From assembly GCA_021464245.1 (NCBI GenBank), contig JADCRB010000019.1, positions 248,001 through 312,000 of the forward strand: a stretch of DNA of 64,000 nucleotides. The letters run 5' to 3'. The notes below the pieces were generated by a model. That model saw only the letters and a list, made by a program, of their open reading frames with translations, was not told the origin of the DNA and searched no databases. The DNA comes from Carallia brachiata. Lineage: Eukaryota; Streptophyta; Magnoliopsida; Malpighiales; Rhizophoraceae. Position 1 is the first letter of the stretch. Each line of letters begins with the position of its first letter. Made by a program: the position numbers and the translations under genes. Positions 36,537-50,800 of the stretch are shown piece after piece.

Positions 36537-36867
36537 AGCTTGTATTATGGCATTGGTATGTGCCAGCAGTTCTGCTTTCAGAGCATTTTGTAGTAGTTAA
36601 TCTACTGTTCAATATACTGAAGTTTGTGTTATGATTCTCTCCTTTTTCATCCATATTCTGTTGCACCAGAGCTTATGACATACTGGTGGAAGCTTTGCTG
36701 CATGTTGCCTGGCTGTCACTGAACGGAGGGAAGGCCCCAAATTATTGGCAAGAACATGACAGTATCTTCGTTTTTTTCGTCTTAATTTGGAGGATCATGT
36801 TATACAGCAACAGGACACTCTACGTGCACTGTGTGATACCAGCTAACCAGGTTGACTAAAGTGATGG

Positions 36868-37090
36868 CAAGGACGGATCTAGAGTGATATTCGGGGGGTC
36901 AAAAAATTTAGTTCAATTAGTTGGGTCTTGAACCCCAGATCATAAGAAGGGACAAAAACACTTGTTTTCTGCGATTCCAAATGCTTATTTGTATGGAACT
37001 TTGCACATAAATGAAATATCACTTCGAGAGTTTAAGGGCAATTGCCCCCTAACCCCACCTAGATATAATATGCACACGGTGTTTGAGAAT
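36868..37090. repeat. Candidate interspersed repeat remnant
   Basis: GGACGGATCTAGAGTGATATTC followed by a G run, with a distal AATTGCCCCCTAACCCCACC segment, resembles a repeat seen in many dicot genomes whose ends carry GGATCTAG and CCCC-rich motifs. No clear terminal repeat could be confirmed. Confidence 0.3.
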
Positions 37091-38269
37091 TGAACTCCTT
37101 GCCTTGTTAGATATTCACAACACTTACTAATTGACATTGTCAATGGTACAACATATACCATAAGATAACTGGACTCAACTTTGCTGAACTCGTCTTACTC
37201 TACTTGATTTATATTGACTCCTGAGTTACAAATTTAAAATGACTTAGAATCCTAAAATCTTGAAATTAAAGTCTGATATTATGTATTTAAAATAAGATGG
37301 ATCGAAACTGAAATTAAATAGCCTCAATTTTTATATAATTATTGCACTCTACAGTCGATAAGGTTTAGATTTCAAACTCTCGATCTTATTTACATAATTT
37401 TCCTTCTCTTATCACCACTCTAACAGTTTTAATGAAAAAAAAAAAAAAACACAATAACAATGAATCTTGGACTCAAGGCGTGTTAGTTTTTGGGTTTAAT
37501 TGGTTTTGATAGACAATATCATTTGAGTGGGTTTAAATCTCAATCCCAATGTTGCTCAAATTTTCTTACAAATATCAAAAAGTACATAAGAAACAAATTT
37601 ATTGGTACAATATATATTTGCAAAGGCATATATATGTTTGTAAAAATGTTACCTGAGAATTTTTTTTTTTTAATTTAGAGTGCATGCTGAAATTGGGAGG
37701 GAAAAACAGTTGAAAACTTTGTGTTAAAATCAAAAGAATATTGAAACTAAATTAAACGTATTACGATTTTTTTTATCTAAAATTAATTCCAGATTTAATC
37801 TCATAAAAAGTCACCTAAACATTTATGGATCGCCAATTGATTCTGAGCCTTGTTTAAGATGGTAGAAATGTAGAATTCTTTTGGAAGAAAAGAAATTTGG
37901 GAGATATCGAGCAAAAGTAGGTGTTTAGCAAAAGAAATTTGTCACTTTTCCTCGGATTTCATGAAAATTCTTTTCACCAATTTTAGGGGAAAAGTCTTTT
38001 TTTATTTTTTGTTTTGTTAATTAGTGAAATTATTTTTGTATTTTTATATTTATATTTTTATTTTTTAGAGATGAAATTAGTATTACATAACATTTTTTTT
38101 CTCTTTACTTTTTATACATTTCTAAACAAAATATTTTTAAAATTTTTTTTCACAATATACTCTTCTAAATATAGAAAGAATAATATTTTTCTTTTTGCAC
38201 ATTCTTTCATCATATTTTCTTTTCTCTTATTTTCCGTTTTTTTATTTTTCCCATCTCCACCGAAACCAT

Positions 38270-38450
38270 TGTTGTCAGAACCGGACCGGCCGGTCGGACC
38301 GTTTGAACCGGAGACCGGCCGGTGGTCCGGGCCGATTTTAGTAAATTTCGAAGAGTGACTCGGACGGGTTAAAACCGGAAAAAATCGGTCAAGAACCGGT
38401 CAAAACCGATAAAACCGATGAAAATCAGACGGTTGGACCGGTCCAATAAA
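38270..38450. repeat. ACCGG-rich interspersed repeat upstream of PWP2
   Basis: Dense GGACCGG/CCGGTC words begin abruptly after AT-rich DNA (GAACCGGACCGGCCGGTCGG at 38279) and continue as AACCGG/AAACCGAT repeats. This is a known style of dispersed plant repeat rich in CpG and CHG methylation sites. It ends about 300 bases before the PWP2 start codon. Confidence 0.6.
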
Positions 38451-38622
38451 ATTAAAAATTTCATAAATTACAATTTGGTCCAAATGTTATTTAAATTATA
38501 ATTTAAGTATTAATTTTAATTTAAAAATTTAATTTAATCTTAAATCTATTAAAATTTTCAATTTTACCCTTAAAATTAGAAAAATTAATTTCAATCTGTC
38601 GTAAACCCAACAACAGACGTTA

Positions 38623-38630
38623 AACCCTAC
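38623..38630 (+). promoter_or_regulatory. Telo-box (AAACCCTA) upstream of PWP2
   Basis: AAACCCTA lies 125 bases before the PWP2 start codon. Telo-boxes are common in promoters or leaders of plant ribosome-biogenesis genes, which fits this gene's role. Confidence 0.5.
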
Positions 38631-38754
38631 AACAAAAACAAGGCCAGTGCGTTGGCTGTATACACTCACCACACTGCAAATTTTCTTGGAATTTCCTGCA
38701 CTTTCTCGGAATCCAAACAGAAAGAAAAAGTTCTGTTAATTATTTCATTAAGTG

Positions 38755-41700
38755 ATGAATTACAGATTCCAAAATTTGTTAGGAGCTCCTTACAGGGGAG
38801 GCAACGCCATAATCACCCAAAACACTCAACTAATCTCACCAGTCGGTAACCGAGTTTCCATCACCGACCTGTTGAAATCCCAGACCATAACCCTCCCCGT
38901 CCAGTCCTCCTCCAACATCCGCCGCATCGCCGCCTCGCCGGACGGGACGTTTCTTCTCACCGTCGACGAGAACAACCGCTGCCACTTCATCAACGTCCCC
39001 CGCCGCGTTGTCCTCCACCGGCTAACCTTCAAGAAGACTGTGCATGCCTTAGAGCTCAGCCCCGACGGGAAACTCATTGCGGTGGCCGCCGGCAAGTTGG
39101 TCCAAATCTGGCGGTCACCGGGGTTCAGAAGGGAATTCTTCGCTTTTGAGCTGGTGAGGACGCTGGCGGATTGCGAGGATACGGTCTTGGCTTTGAACTG
39201 GAGCTTGGATTGTAAGTATTTGCTTGTTGGGTCTAAGGATTCGGCTGCAAGGCTATTTTGTGTGGAGAAATTGAAAGATGGGATTTTGAAGAAACCCTTT
39301 TTGTTTTTGGGGCATAGAGATAATGTGGTAGGTTGCTTCTTTGGTTATGATAAGAAAACCAATAAGGTTAGTAAGGTCTATACAATAGCTAGAGATGGAT
39401 ATATTATGAGTTGGGGTTATAGTGGCAATGAGAATAATCTTGGTGACGGAGAAAATTCCGAGCCGCCCTCGCCAGGTACCCCGGAAAGGGATGGAGAACT
39501 GATGGATGGTGGCAATGAGGGGAATGTGAGAAAAAGAAAGGATTTTGATGATAAGGATGGTAATTTAGGTGAAAATGAGGAATATTTGCACAGGGGAAAA
39601 TGGGAGCTATTGAGGAAAGATGGGTTTATGCAGGCCCCTGCAAAGTTGACTGCTTGTGATTACCACAGGGGCCTTGATATGGTGGTGGTGGGTTTTTCTA
39701 ATGGGGTGTTTGGGTTGTACCAGATGCCAGATTTTGTTTGTATTCATTTGCTTTCAATCTCAAGGGAGAAGATTACCACTGCAGTGTTTAATGAGATTGG
39801 GAATTGGTTGACTTTTGGGTGTGCAAAATTGGGACAGTTGCTTGTATGGGAATGGAAGTCTGAGAGTTATGTATTAAAACAGCAAGGGCACTTTTTTGAT
39901 GTGAATTGTCTGGCTTATTCTCCAGATTCACAACTACTGGCTACTGGGGCAGATGATAATAAAGTGAAGGTAAAGTGTGGGAGATTGATTTCATTAGAAA
40001 GTTATGCTCATTTGGTTGATGCACTGGTTTCACTTGTTAAATTGAATTCATTAGAGCTTGCATTTAGCTTTTGCGATTTTGTACATGCAGTTTTAAGTAA
40101 AAGAAATTTGTGTTAATATGCATCTCCATCAACTCCATTTATGGCATACCTTCCGAATGTTTGTGTTTCAAAGAACTTTATGCTATTTTGATTGGCATAC
40201 TTTTGGTACAGTCAGCTAATTGCTTACTGATGTTGTAGAATGACACTGGCAGATCTTGCTTTTGCTATAGTTCTCTGTGGAGAGGATTTATGCATGTCTT
40301 TGTTTTTTACTCTTTACTTTTCAATATTTGTCTTTAAATATACTCCTGTCTAGTACTTTGACTGTACTGGATCCTTTTTATGGTCCTGTGAGATTTTGCT
40401 TTCTCCAAACTCTTTTAACTACAGGTTGTTGCATTGCTGGAATTTTTAAGACAGCAGGCTTGATTTAAAATAATTTATTGCTGTTTTAGTTATGATCACA
40501 ATTTTGTTACAATTCTTGAACAACTTAGTTGCCTGTATCGCGCACGATACGTCCACATTTGCACCTTCCATGTAAAAATTGAGGATCACTTAACTGTAGC
40601 AAGAGCGCGAAGAATTGTAAATAATTATGTGGATTGTTGTGAATTTGTTACCATGCCAGGTTCATTGGAGATTATTGAAACTTTACTGCTGATTCAAAAA
40701 CAAATTGTCTTTAGCTTTATATGTGATGATCTCGAACCTTCCACTGCGATTTGGTTATGTAAATCACCGGCCTTGGCCTCGTTTTTTGTCTGTTTGGCTG
40801 ACAGACCTCCCATGGGTCTAGACCTGAATGTCATCTTAACTTGCTAGTAGTCCATTGTTACAGGTGTGGACTGTTTCATCAGGCTTTTGCTTCGTAACTT
40901 TCTCAGAGCACACTAATGCAGTTACTGGTCTGCATTTCATGGCCAATAACAATTGTCTCTTAAGTGCATCTCTGGATGGGACTGTTCGTGCATGGGATTT
41001 GTATCGTTACCGCAATTTCAGGACATTTACTACCCCTTCTTCAAGGCAGTTTGTTTCTTTGGCAGCAGACCAAAGCGGCGAAGTTATTTGTGCAGGAACG
41101 CTAGATTCATTTGAGGTATCTATGCCTTTTCTGAGAGGACATTGAGCCTGATCCATTTTCATTCATTACTTTCGCTAATGCTGTGCTTTGTTTCTGCATG
41201 CAATAGATTTTTGTTTGGTCAATGAAGACAGGCCGCTTGTTGGATGTTCTTAGTGGTCATGAAGGTCCTGTCCATGGACTGATGTTCTCTCCTACAAATG
41301 TAAGTTGGGTTTTGAGTATTGGTACTTAACTTAACTTTGCTCTTGTTAACCATGGTCTATCCATGGAATTCGACTTGGCTATTCTTGTTATTTAAACTCA
41401 TTTATATATATCCTTTATTTGCTGGGCTTGATCCACATACCTTCATTTTGTCTTTGCATGACATTCAATTTTGTTGGCCTGTAACTTTTGTCCAGCATAC
41501 TAATGTATTATAAGCTCGTTTGAAATTGTTTTGTTCCTGCCTATTGATCTCTGAGGAGTCTTCTGAGTAGTGCATTTCACATGCAGGCTGTCTTAGCTTC
41601 ATCTTCATGGGACAAAACTGTCCGTTTGTGGGATGTTTTTGAAGGAAAAGGTGCTGTTGAAACATTCCCTCACACACACGATGTTCTTACATTGGTTTAT

Positions 41701-43306
41701 CGTCCAGATGGAAGGCAATTGGCTTGCAGTACATTGGATGGGCAGATACATTTCTGGGACCCAGTTGATGGCTTGTTAATGTACACCATTGAGGGTCGTA
41801 GGGATATTGCTGGAGGGCGCCTGATGACAGATCGTAGGTCAGCAGCTAACTCAACTGCAGGAAAATGCTTCACAACCTTATGCTATTCTGCTGATGGCAG
41901 TTACATACTGGCTGGTGGAAACAGCAAATACATCTGTATGTATGATGTTGCTGATCAGGTTAGCCCACTATCGTAAATGTCAGATTGCTTTTTTGTCCAC
42001 ATTCCTCAGTTTACATTCATTTCGGAGCCAATTGACTGGCTTATTGTCATTGGGTGCTAGAATTTTCATAGGCTCCTTTCTTTTAGTGAAAGCCTTCACA
42101 AATTTTTCGTTCAATGCTTACTGGAGAAAAATGACTGGATATTTTGGATTAAGTCTTTTTTGGTTACACAATCATTCCTTGGACTGCATTTTTTTGTGAT
42201 TCTTGGAGTTGTGAACTAAGCCATTCATGCAATTCAGGTTATGCTGCGTCGCTTTCAAATAACCCACAACCTCTCACTAGATGGAGTACTTGACTTCTTA
42301 AACTCAAAGAGAATGACAGATGCTGGTCCGCTTGACTTGATAGATGATGATGACACGGATAAAGAAGAGGGCATTGATAACCAAACTCGAGGGAAGTTGG
42401 GTTATGATTTACCAGGATCCATGCCAAATCGTGGAAGGCCTATTATTCGAACAAAATGTCTGAGAATTGCACCCACTGGGCGTAGCTTTGCAGCAGCAAC
42501 GACAGAGGGAGTTCTGGTTTATTCAATTGATGAATCCTTTATCTTTGATCCCACTGATCTTGACATAGATGTCACACCAGAGGTATTTCCATTTTTCCTC
42601 CTGTTTGACTCTAGCAATACTTTGGCTTCCCATTATGTTGTCCAATTGGGGTCCCATAAAAAAAAACATACTTCTTCATTTTTGAGCACCTTACATTGAA
42701 CAATCGAGAGCATGTTATTAGTATTTATTTTCCTTCTTCCCTTTCCAATTGACAGGCAGTTATTTCTTTCTTTTTCTTTTAATTTCAACTATCATTCTGT
42801 TGTACAGGCAGTTGATGAAGCGTTAAGTGAAGATCAACAAAGCAGAGCTTTAATTCTCAGCCTTCGTTTGAATGAGGATGCTCTGATAAAAAAATGCATC
42901 TTTTCAGTCAATCCAATTGATATACCAGCCGTTTCTTCCTCAATCCCTGACAGATATCTTCAAAGGCTGATGGATGCACTTGCTGATCTTTTGGAAAGTT
43001 GTCCGCACTTAGAGTTTATACTTCGTTGGTGTCAAGTAATTTCTTATACCTTAAAACTTAGTAGTATCAGAATCCTTTGAGGGTTCAGATATAATTCATC
43101 TGTCATAATCTATCTATTTTATTTTTTCATCGCAGGAGCTCTGCAAAGCTCGAGGAAACTCTATTCAACAAAATTCCAGAAATCTTCTTCCTGCTTTGAA
43201 ATCCTTGCAGAAGGCAATCACGAGAATACATCAGGAGCTGGCTGATACTTGTTCTTCTAACGAATATATGCTTCGATATTTATGCTCCACAGGTACCAGC
43301 AAGTGA
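38755..43306 (+). CDS. PWP2: PWP2 (UTP1) homologue, WD40 protein of the U3 snoRNP (7 exons)
   Basis: PWP2 is a UTP-B subunit of the small-subunit processome and is needed in the nucleolus for 18S rRNA processing. Exons: 38755-39969, 40864-41115, 41207-41299, 41587-41958, 42238-42582, 42808-43035, 43136-43306. Every internal exon is phase 0, giving 891 residues, the usual length. The N-terminus MNYRFQNLLGAPYRGGN is diagnostic. Tandem WD40 blades follow (ARLFCVEKL, GQLLVWEWKS, GTVRAWDLYRYRNFRTF, KTVRLWDVFEGKG, GQIHFWDPVDG) with an acidic, charged insert around residues 225-285. The C-terminal Utp12-type helical domain spans exons 6-7. The start is the ATG at 38755. Confidence 0.95.
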
Positions 43307-43659
43307 TTGACGCCACATTAGCAGCTAGTTAGTGTTCACATGGTACCGGGGGGGACAAATACGACTTATGTATCCAATTCTTGTGTTGTAAGAGAGGACC
43401 AGGCATGCCACTTCCCCCGAGGCTAGCATGATGATCATTTGATGCAACAATTGACAAGATTGTGCGTGTTCTAACACTGACCCCCAACAAGATTCAGAAG
43501 TTAAAACCAATCTGTGGAACTCTTTAGGTACAGAGAAGAGCATGAAACAAAATGGGCTTGAAGATGATGGGCATTTCCGTCGTTTCGTTTTTGAATCATT
43601 CCCGGTTATGCTTTTCTGCATACGCAAGTTCATTGATTCTTAGTTCTGAGTGTATTGAT

Positions 43660-44365
43660 AACTGGAGAAGAAAGCCCTTTAGCAACAAGGAAAAAATAAA
43701 TTAAGTCCATTATTTGAACCTTCGTTACTCAATTTGAAGGCTTTCGTTATCAAAATTTGAGTTTATGCCTGACTTCGTTTGTAAGTGGCAGATTATTTTT
43801 TAATTGAGTCATTTGGATAAAGATTAGAATTTGATATAGCATTAATGCATGGTGTGCCACAAAACAAAAGAGCAACTTTAGATGTGCATGACATTTACAG
43901 GTTCTTACTTCTTTAGTTCTTGTGTTGTCAACATTAGCTGCAAGCAAACTTGGGTAAACTAAGCTCGACTACGTTGAACTTGGCCTCAGGAACCTAAATC
44001 TCAATCACCATGCCATTCTTCGCGTTCGAAAATCCCTTAAAGCCTAAACAAAGTTAGCCTGAATGTCCTCATCACATCCTACCGAAACTGTTTTCTCCTT
44101 GCAGAATTTTGCGGCTTGTCGTTTCTAGTGCCAAATGTAACAAAATCTAGAACTGGATCCCATGTGCTCTAAGCAATGAATCTTAGGATCAGCAGAACAA
44201 CGAAGATAATAAACAACGATTGTTGTTTATTGCCGTTTATTGCGAACGAGCAGTAGTGAAGCATACAATGCACAACCCAACCAGACTTAGAACAGAGTAT
44301 CTTAAGTTGTATCCTCTTATTTTCCAGAAACAACACACGTAAACAACAGGTTATTTTACATCCAC
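43660..44365. other. Spacer between convergent PWP2 and glutaredoxin genes
   Basis: The two genes point at each other, so this stretch holds both 3' ends. No reading frame of interest was found. Confidence 0.4.
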
Positions 44366-44371
44366 AATGAC

Positions 44372-47300
44372 TCATGCAGACTTCACATCTTGGAGTTTTT
44401 CCTTCAGCTCACCGTTCTGCGCAATCCAAATCACACAATCAGATTGGTACATTGAGTATAAGAAAGATTTGAGAATTTGCAATATACATAAAAATGAAAA
44501 GGTCCGGCCTTGGACAAGTGAGGTACCTGGTGCATATTCATGATGATTATATCTGAGCCACCTATGAACTCCCCCTTGATAAAGACTTGAGGGAATGTGG
44601 GCCAATTGCTGCACAAAAAAAAAAAAAAAAAAGGTTTGCATTAAATGTAGAGCACTTATAGAGCAACATTGATGGCTGGAGAGAGGGACAGAGAGGCATA
44701 AAAGGGCAAATCATCATTTAGGTAGATGACACAAAAGCAACAATAATTTTGATGAAAATCTACATTTCTTTTTCTTTCTTGCATGAATTTCAATCTCCAG
44801 AGCTTCTTGGATGATATTACCAAAGCATTCTCTTTACATTTGACCACATTTAGTGTTTACCATCACTTGTTGACCTAGAGGTGCGATTTCATGTAGACCC
44901 ATCGTAATTAAAATATAATACAACATAAGATTGTAATTTTGAAGGCCTCAGGGCATTTGCAGTTTAGTTGTTTCTAAGCAATCCAGTCCACGACAAACCA
45001 CCAAGTAAAATAGTTGATGTTTTCATTGGTGTGGAACTTAATCATTGCCCTTAAATACAGTCTTTTTCTGAACCTAGTTACATCATCATAACCAAGATCA
45101 CCTTGCAGTTAAAAGTCAGTTTTAAAAGAAAAAGGAAAAAAAAAAGGCTAATCACCAGGTGATGGCTAACGGCAATCAGCAAGCCAGATGATAGTATAGC
45201 TCTCAAAAGAAAAATAATCAAATAACAAATAATTAATGGAGAATGATGTTGCTAGGCAACACCTGAAATACAGCCCCCCAATTAGGATGACAAATTTTAC
45301 CAACAAAAGCCCAAAAAGATTGCAACTCACTATCTAGGAGGTTCGGATAGCCTGCCTTATACGTCAACAGCCCAACCAGCCATAAGCACAAAATACCACA
45401 GGATAAGCCTTACCTCACAGACTTTACAGCACTTTTCACTTCAGGATTCTCCAAAATATTTCTTGAACTTAATGGCACATCTGCACAAACAATATCAGTG
45501 TAAGAAACCATGCCAGCTACTCACTAATAGAGACACACTCACTTCTGATTAACATCATACAGAAAACTGAAGCTCTTGTACACACTTTTCTCTTGAAAAA
45601 ATATTACTATCAAGTCATTGAATAAATGCAGCTAAAGTACATTGATGCTTACCTAACAAACTCATTTTATTAAACACTAAAAGGAATCTTAATTTAACTG
45701 AAAAATGGTTAAGTTCAACAAAGAAAGACGAGTTTCAATTGCAACATACATATAAGTAAGAAAATGCTTTGACGAAGAAACTACGAATATTCAAAAGGCA
45801 TTTAGCTCCAATCAATAATTTCCATACAGTTACAGATCTCCAACTCTGCATCAGATCAACCATATGTGTCTTTCAAGAAATACCACTTCATACACATAGC
45901 AATTGGGAATGAAACTGTCCTTAAAGTTCACAAGGAGAGAGTACCATAGTTCCTCACATTTTTGGCCATCCCCCATCTCTTCAGCAAAAAGGTCTACAGA
46001 TTACCAGTCGTGTGACAATAGGTATCATTAAATTGTTTGTAGATTTGCATATCAATAGATCCAGGTTAACAGTCATCAGTCAGAGAGAGGCCTAGGATCA
46101 TTCCGATGCACAATATATAGAATAAAATTATATAAACTGTTCGAGGAGAGCATTTATTCTAATCACTGAAGTAATACTTACTATATTGTTGCAGTATTCT
46201 TACTGCCAGGGCACTGAATCCACATTGAGGGGCATCAGGAACCCCTTTCATGTATATCATTATGGGGTTCTCCTTGATATCCTACAGTAAAAGCTCATTA
46301 TTGTTAACACAAGAGATTATAGAATCACACCAACCATCTAGAGAACAGAAAAAATAGAGATCAGCTGAAGCACAAAGACTAATGTGGATACAGTGTGGAC
46401 ATATTTTACCAGTTCAACGATGTCCTGTAAAGGAATGTCAGAACTCTCAACCTTATTAGTGGGTAGAAAATCTTCATGTGTGTCAGGATCGCTGGGTAAA
46501 GTGGCCAAATATCTCATTCCATTGTGGTAGGCAGATCCAGGTACCTACAAATAATCCAATGTGATTTATAAATAGTGTCATTGTGATCTTCAAGAAGACC
46601 TTGTCTTTTGGAATGAAACATTTGCCGGCTTAAAATCACCATAATTTCATATCAACATCTGGTGAAGCTGACAAATGGTGCTCCTAGCTAAGATGAAAAT
46701 GCAGTGCCTTAAACATGAAAATTCTCACCACACAACAAGCTCCTACAAATCTTAAATGTCAGTATCACGGCCTTATACATCTTTAAGGTCTAAACCTAAC
46801 TGTTATGCCACAAATTGGTTCCAATTTCCCATAAATCCTACATACAAACTTTAGTAGATTCAGTAGTGGAACAAATGAAATGCAGTTTCCATCTCAAGTC
46901 AGCAAACCATACCAAGTATCGTTTCTCAACTGAGAAGAGCCAAATGGGGCAAGCCCAGATGTGCAGAGCTTCATACTCTTCAGCCTGTGACCTCCACATC
47001 ATAGCAAGAAACCTTAAGGATAACTCACCAATGAGCATATCCCAACCATAAACCAACATTCAAACTTATGCCCAACTCATTATGTCTATTCTTCGACCAA
47101 CATCACTATAAGAAGAACAAATGTGCATTCCCAGAGCACGGGATTGCCACTGTAGGGCCTGGGGAAGGGCGTTTTCCAAATTTCTTGAATCAACTCAAAT
47201 TTTCACCAAGACCCTTTTCACACTCAACCATTATTAAGCAAATAGAGTACAAATCATTTCGTAAAATCAGCTCCATCCATGTTAAACTAATACACCCATA

Positions 47301-47422
47301 TGAATAAACTAATAATAAATATACACAAACTAAAGATTCTTGGATCTTACAACTCTGCCAGGCCGTACAGCAGGGAGACCAGCGATTCCCCTCAAGAAAG
47401 TGTTCGACACCAATCTCGCCAT
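44372..47422 (-). CDS. GRXS15: Monothiol CGFS glutaredoxin, mitochondrial GRXS15 type (6 exons)
   Basis: A class II glutaredoxin that binds a [2Fe-2S] cluster with glutathione and passes it on in the mitochondrial iron-sulfur pathway. Exons in transcription order: 47422-47351, 46544-46410, 46281-46182, 45480-45414, 44608-44527, 44416-44372; phases agree and give 166 residues. The N-terminus [17 protein letters not shown] has the Arg/Ser/Leu composition of a mitochondrial targeting peptide. Core motifs: [20 protein letters not shown] with active-site Cys89, then [34 protein letters not shown] (the TFPQ and GGSD glutathione-binding motifs) and a C-terminal helix [14 protein letters not shown]. 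Length and single-domain form match GRXS15 better than the longer chloroplast S14/S16 proteins. Confidence 0.94.
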
Positions 47423-47570
47423 TACCTTTCAGTTCAGAAACAATCAATGAAACCCATTAAACAAAATACCAAAAAAAAAAAGAAAAAAAAATCGTAAAAA
47501 GGAGAACAAAAAGGGAAGGGCTTTTTACCACAAATTTACCAGGAAAAAAAATAGGGTGTGAAATGTTATA

Positions 47571-47586
47571 TTATATATATATATAG
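47571..47586. repeat. TA microsatellite upstream of GRXS15
   Basis: Short (TA)n tract about 150 bases upstream of the GRXS15 start codon (minus-strand gene), within its promoter or leader. Confidence 0.8.
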
Positions 47587-47829
47587 TAGCGAATCAGTGA
47601 TTTCGAGAAAATTACGTGTTTGGGTGTCGAGAAAATGGAGGAAAATACAAGAAAAATTAAATCTTTTTTTTTGCCTTTTTTGGTGTGTGTGACTGTGTTC
47701 ACCTGCCGTCGGTATGGTTCGTGTCGCTCGTGCTGCTCAGAGCTGGCTCCTTTCTTCTGTTTTTTTGTTTCAGTTATTCTCCCACTCTCTCAGTGTAAGC
47801 AAATGAAGTAACAACACATAGGCACCATA

Positions 47830-50800
47830 CCATTGCTGACGACTGCAAACGGACAAAAGTGTTCAATTATAGTGTCGGATGACAATGGAATATGCCCTTT
47901 TTTTTTAATCGAAAAAGTTGAAAAAAGAATCTAACTTCACATTATTGAAACAACATTTATTATTGTGGACATTCGAGGGATAACACGATGGTAATAATTT
48001 AATGTATTTTTTTTTATATATAATTTAAATTTAAGTTTTAGCATCGGTGATTTAAAGGTAAGAGTCTCCTTACTTGTCAGTTTATTTATATGTAACGTAG
48101 TACTAATTTTAAATTTATTAATATTATATTTAATTTGAGAGAGTTATATTTAAATTTAATAATATTTAAATAGTAAGTATATTTTTTTAAAAATAGTTAA
48201 ATAATGGATAACAATAATATAAATTTTGATATCAACTCATAAATATTATATTAATATATTTATTGATATTTTTTTACTGTTTATTATAATTGTGTAGGTA
48301 TAATTACAAGAAAAAAGAAATGGAAGACTAGCATTAGAATTTAAATTTTTTTAGTTCAAATAATAAAAAAAAATATGGGTAGCACTTCACGTATGCCTCA
48401 AAAAGAATTGTGGTGCTTACATTAAAAGGTGGACGAGACTATATACATTGCATTAAATAGTAAGAGAGTAAATTCTGAAAGCCTAAAAAATATCATATGA
48501 AAGTCTAAAAAATATTATCAGATTATTTGTGATCTTATAGAAACAAATATATATCTAGTTCTATCAAATGTTTTGAGAATAATTTAAATCATAAGAACTT
48601 ACAATTTCTATTTTAAAGAAATTAAATTTTAATTTTAGAAAAGATATGTGAAAATTATATAAAAAAAACATTTTTATTATATAATTTGTGATCTAACAAA
48701 CTTTTAATGAAAAAAATACCGCATTATATTATTATAACCACGTTTGTAGAAGCATGTGTGATAACAATTTTCCATATGAAACAAAAATATGTAAAAATAA
48801 TAATTTTACTCACTTATTCATGTTTGATTCGCATTAAATGTTTATCTATATAATAAAGCCCTTTTTAGTTATAGATAATTAAATACACATTTCCGTTAAA
48901 TTTTCAATTAAAATAGTTTTGTGAGTTAGGAATGTAGGCAATAGGGGTTTGTACTTACAAATTGTCCTAAAACATTGCTTTTGACGTAAATAAATCACTA
49001 AATAAATTAACGTAAATAATCAGAAAACAAACAGAAAGAAGATGATAACTTACAGTTCTTTTTCTTTCTCAAATCTTCGCTTCGCTTCCAACTTAGAAAA
49101 ACGTGGTTTATATCATTATCAGTATACATAATGTTAGAAGAGTAAAAGAAGTAAAATTGATATTACAAAATATAGGGTTTGTTTGGGTTAACTGTTTAAT
49201 ATTTTTGTTACTGATTGTTATTACTAATTGCTGATTGTTGATTTCTACTTGCTATTATTGATTGCTAATAAAATTAATAAAGTATTTGATTAATTTTATA
49301 CTTACCGTTACTATTAAATAATGAAATGTCTAATTTAGTCATATAATTTGTGTAAATATATCATATAAAAATTTTATTTTTATATTTTTATATTTTAGAA
49401 TAATATTTTATAAATAACATTGATAATTATTTTACTTAATTTTTAATTTTTTAAAAAAATATTAATTTTTATTAAATGATAAAAATTATTATATTTGAGA
49501 TTTTTTTTTGATAAATGTCAATATTAAAGAAAATTGAAGTGAAAAAAATATTATTTAAGAATACTTGAAAAAAATTATTGAAGTTATATAAATACTAATA
49601 AAATAAATTAACATATCTAATTCATGTGTTAAGTAAAAAAAATAATATTAAAATTATATAAATATTCTTTAAAGGTAATTTAGTTCATATAAATTATTAT
49701 TAATATTAAAAAGTAAAAAGTAATCTAAAAAGAAGTAAAAAGTAATTCAGAACTGCTTTTAAATCAGCTGTTGTTAGGAAATCAAATAAGGAAATAAGTA
49801 AGGTCAAACAATAACGCTAAAAAATTTACCAAATACTTATCTTCTTATTTTTTTAAAATAGAATGCAAATATACCCCTTCAAAAGTTAACACAAACATCC
49901 CCATATTATTTTCCTTCAATTTATTTTTTTTCAATCTCTTTACAATTAAAAAATTTATATTTTTTTTTCTCACGTTACTTTTTTTAAAACACAGAGATAT
50001 ATTCATCCTCTGCGTACCGTTTCTTTTATTTTTATTTCTCTCTTTTTCCTCTATCATAAACTTTTATCTAAGCAAGGTCAATGAATTGCTAAATGCAGTC
50101 TGCCAAGCGAGCGATCCACGTTCATTACACGATAACAATGATCAGTTGCATATCCAAACAAATGATTACATATAGATATTTTCTTTTTTAATGGACGCAA
50201 ATTCAAGGACCCACTGGTCACGAATTTTGAAAGCTGGCGAGCAATGGAGATAATGCTGAAAAGTGGAAATCAACAAGCTTTGTAGAGATGGGGTTTTGCT
50301 ATTGCTTCTGCCACAAATGAATATTATATTAAACATTAATATAAAAGCAGTATTAAGATTTAAGAGGGGGCATAAAAAATAATTAAAAAAATTATATAGT
50401 CATATTTAGTAAATCATACGTGAGATATACAGTTAATTCAATAAAATTTAATAATTTATTTTTTTTAAATATAATATATATTTTATAATTAACGGCCAGA
50501 TCACTGTTATTACTGCATTTCTACCATATACTTACAGTCATGTTGCCATTAATATTTTTCCAAAATGGACAAAGTACATGCGATACAACTATGACTGTTG
50601 GTTACAGTAATGGTTGCATTGTGCTACTAATTATTGGCCGGAAATGGGGCGGACATAGTGGAAATAAGAGTCTGGAGATCTACAACTTGCAACGTGATTC
50701 TACTAACTAAATGGTGGTGCCTTTTTCACTGGATTGTCTGTTCTTAATTTAATTTGGGTTTAGAGGAGCTGCGTTGTTTTTTTGGTATATGGGGATGATG

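Noticed and set aside
38826..39095. Minus-strand frame opposite PWP2 exon 1
   Set aside because: Shadow frame in GC-rich coding DNA; the plus strand is clearly PWP2.
47620..47811. Plus-strand frame of 63 codons upstream of GRXS15
   Set aside because: Lies in the divergent promoter region, has no recognisable domain, and its composition is that of noncoding DNA.
49160..49850. Possible hAT-like MITE
   Set aside because: The ends only loosely resemble inverted repeats and no target duplication could be seen.
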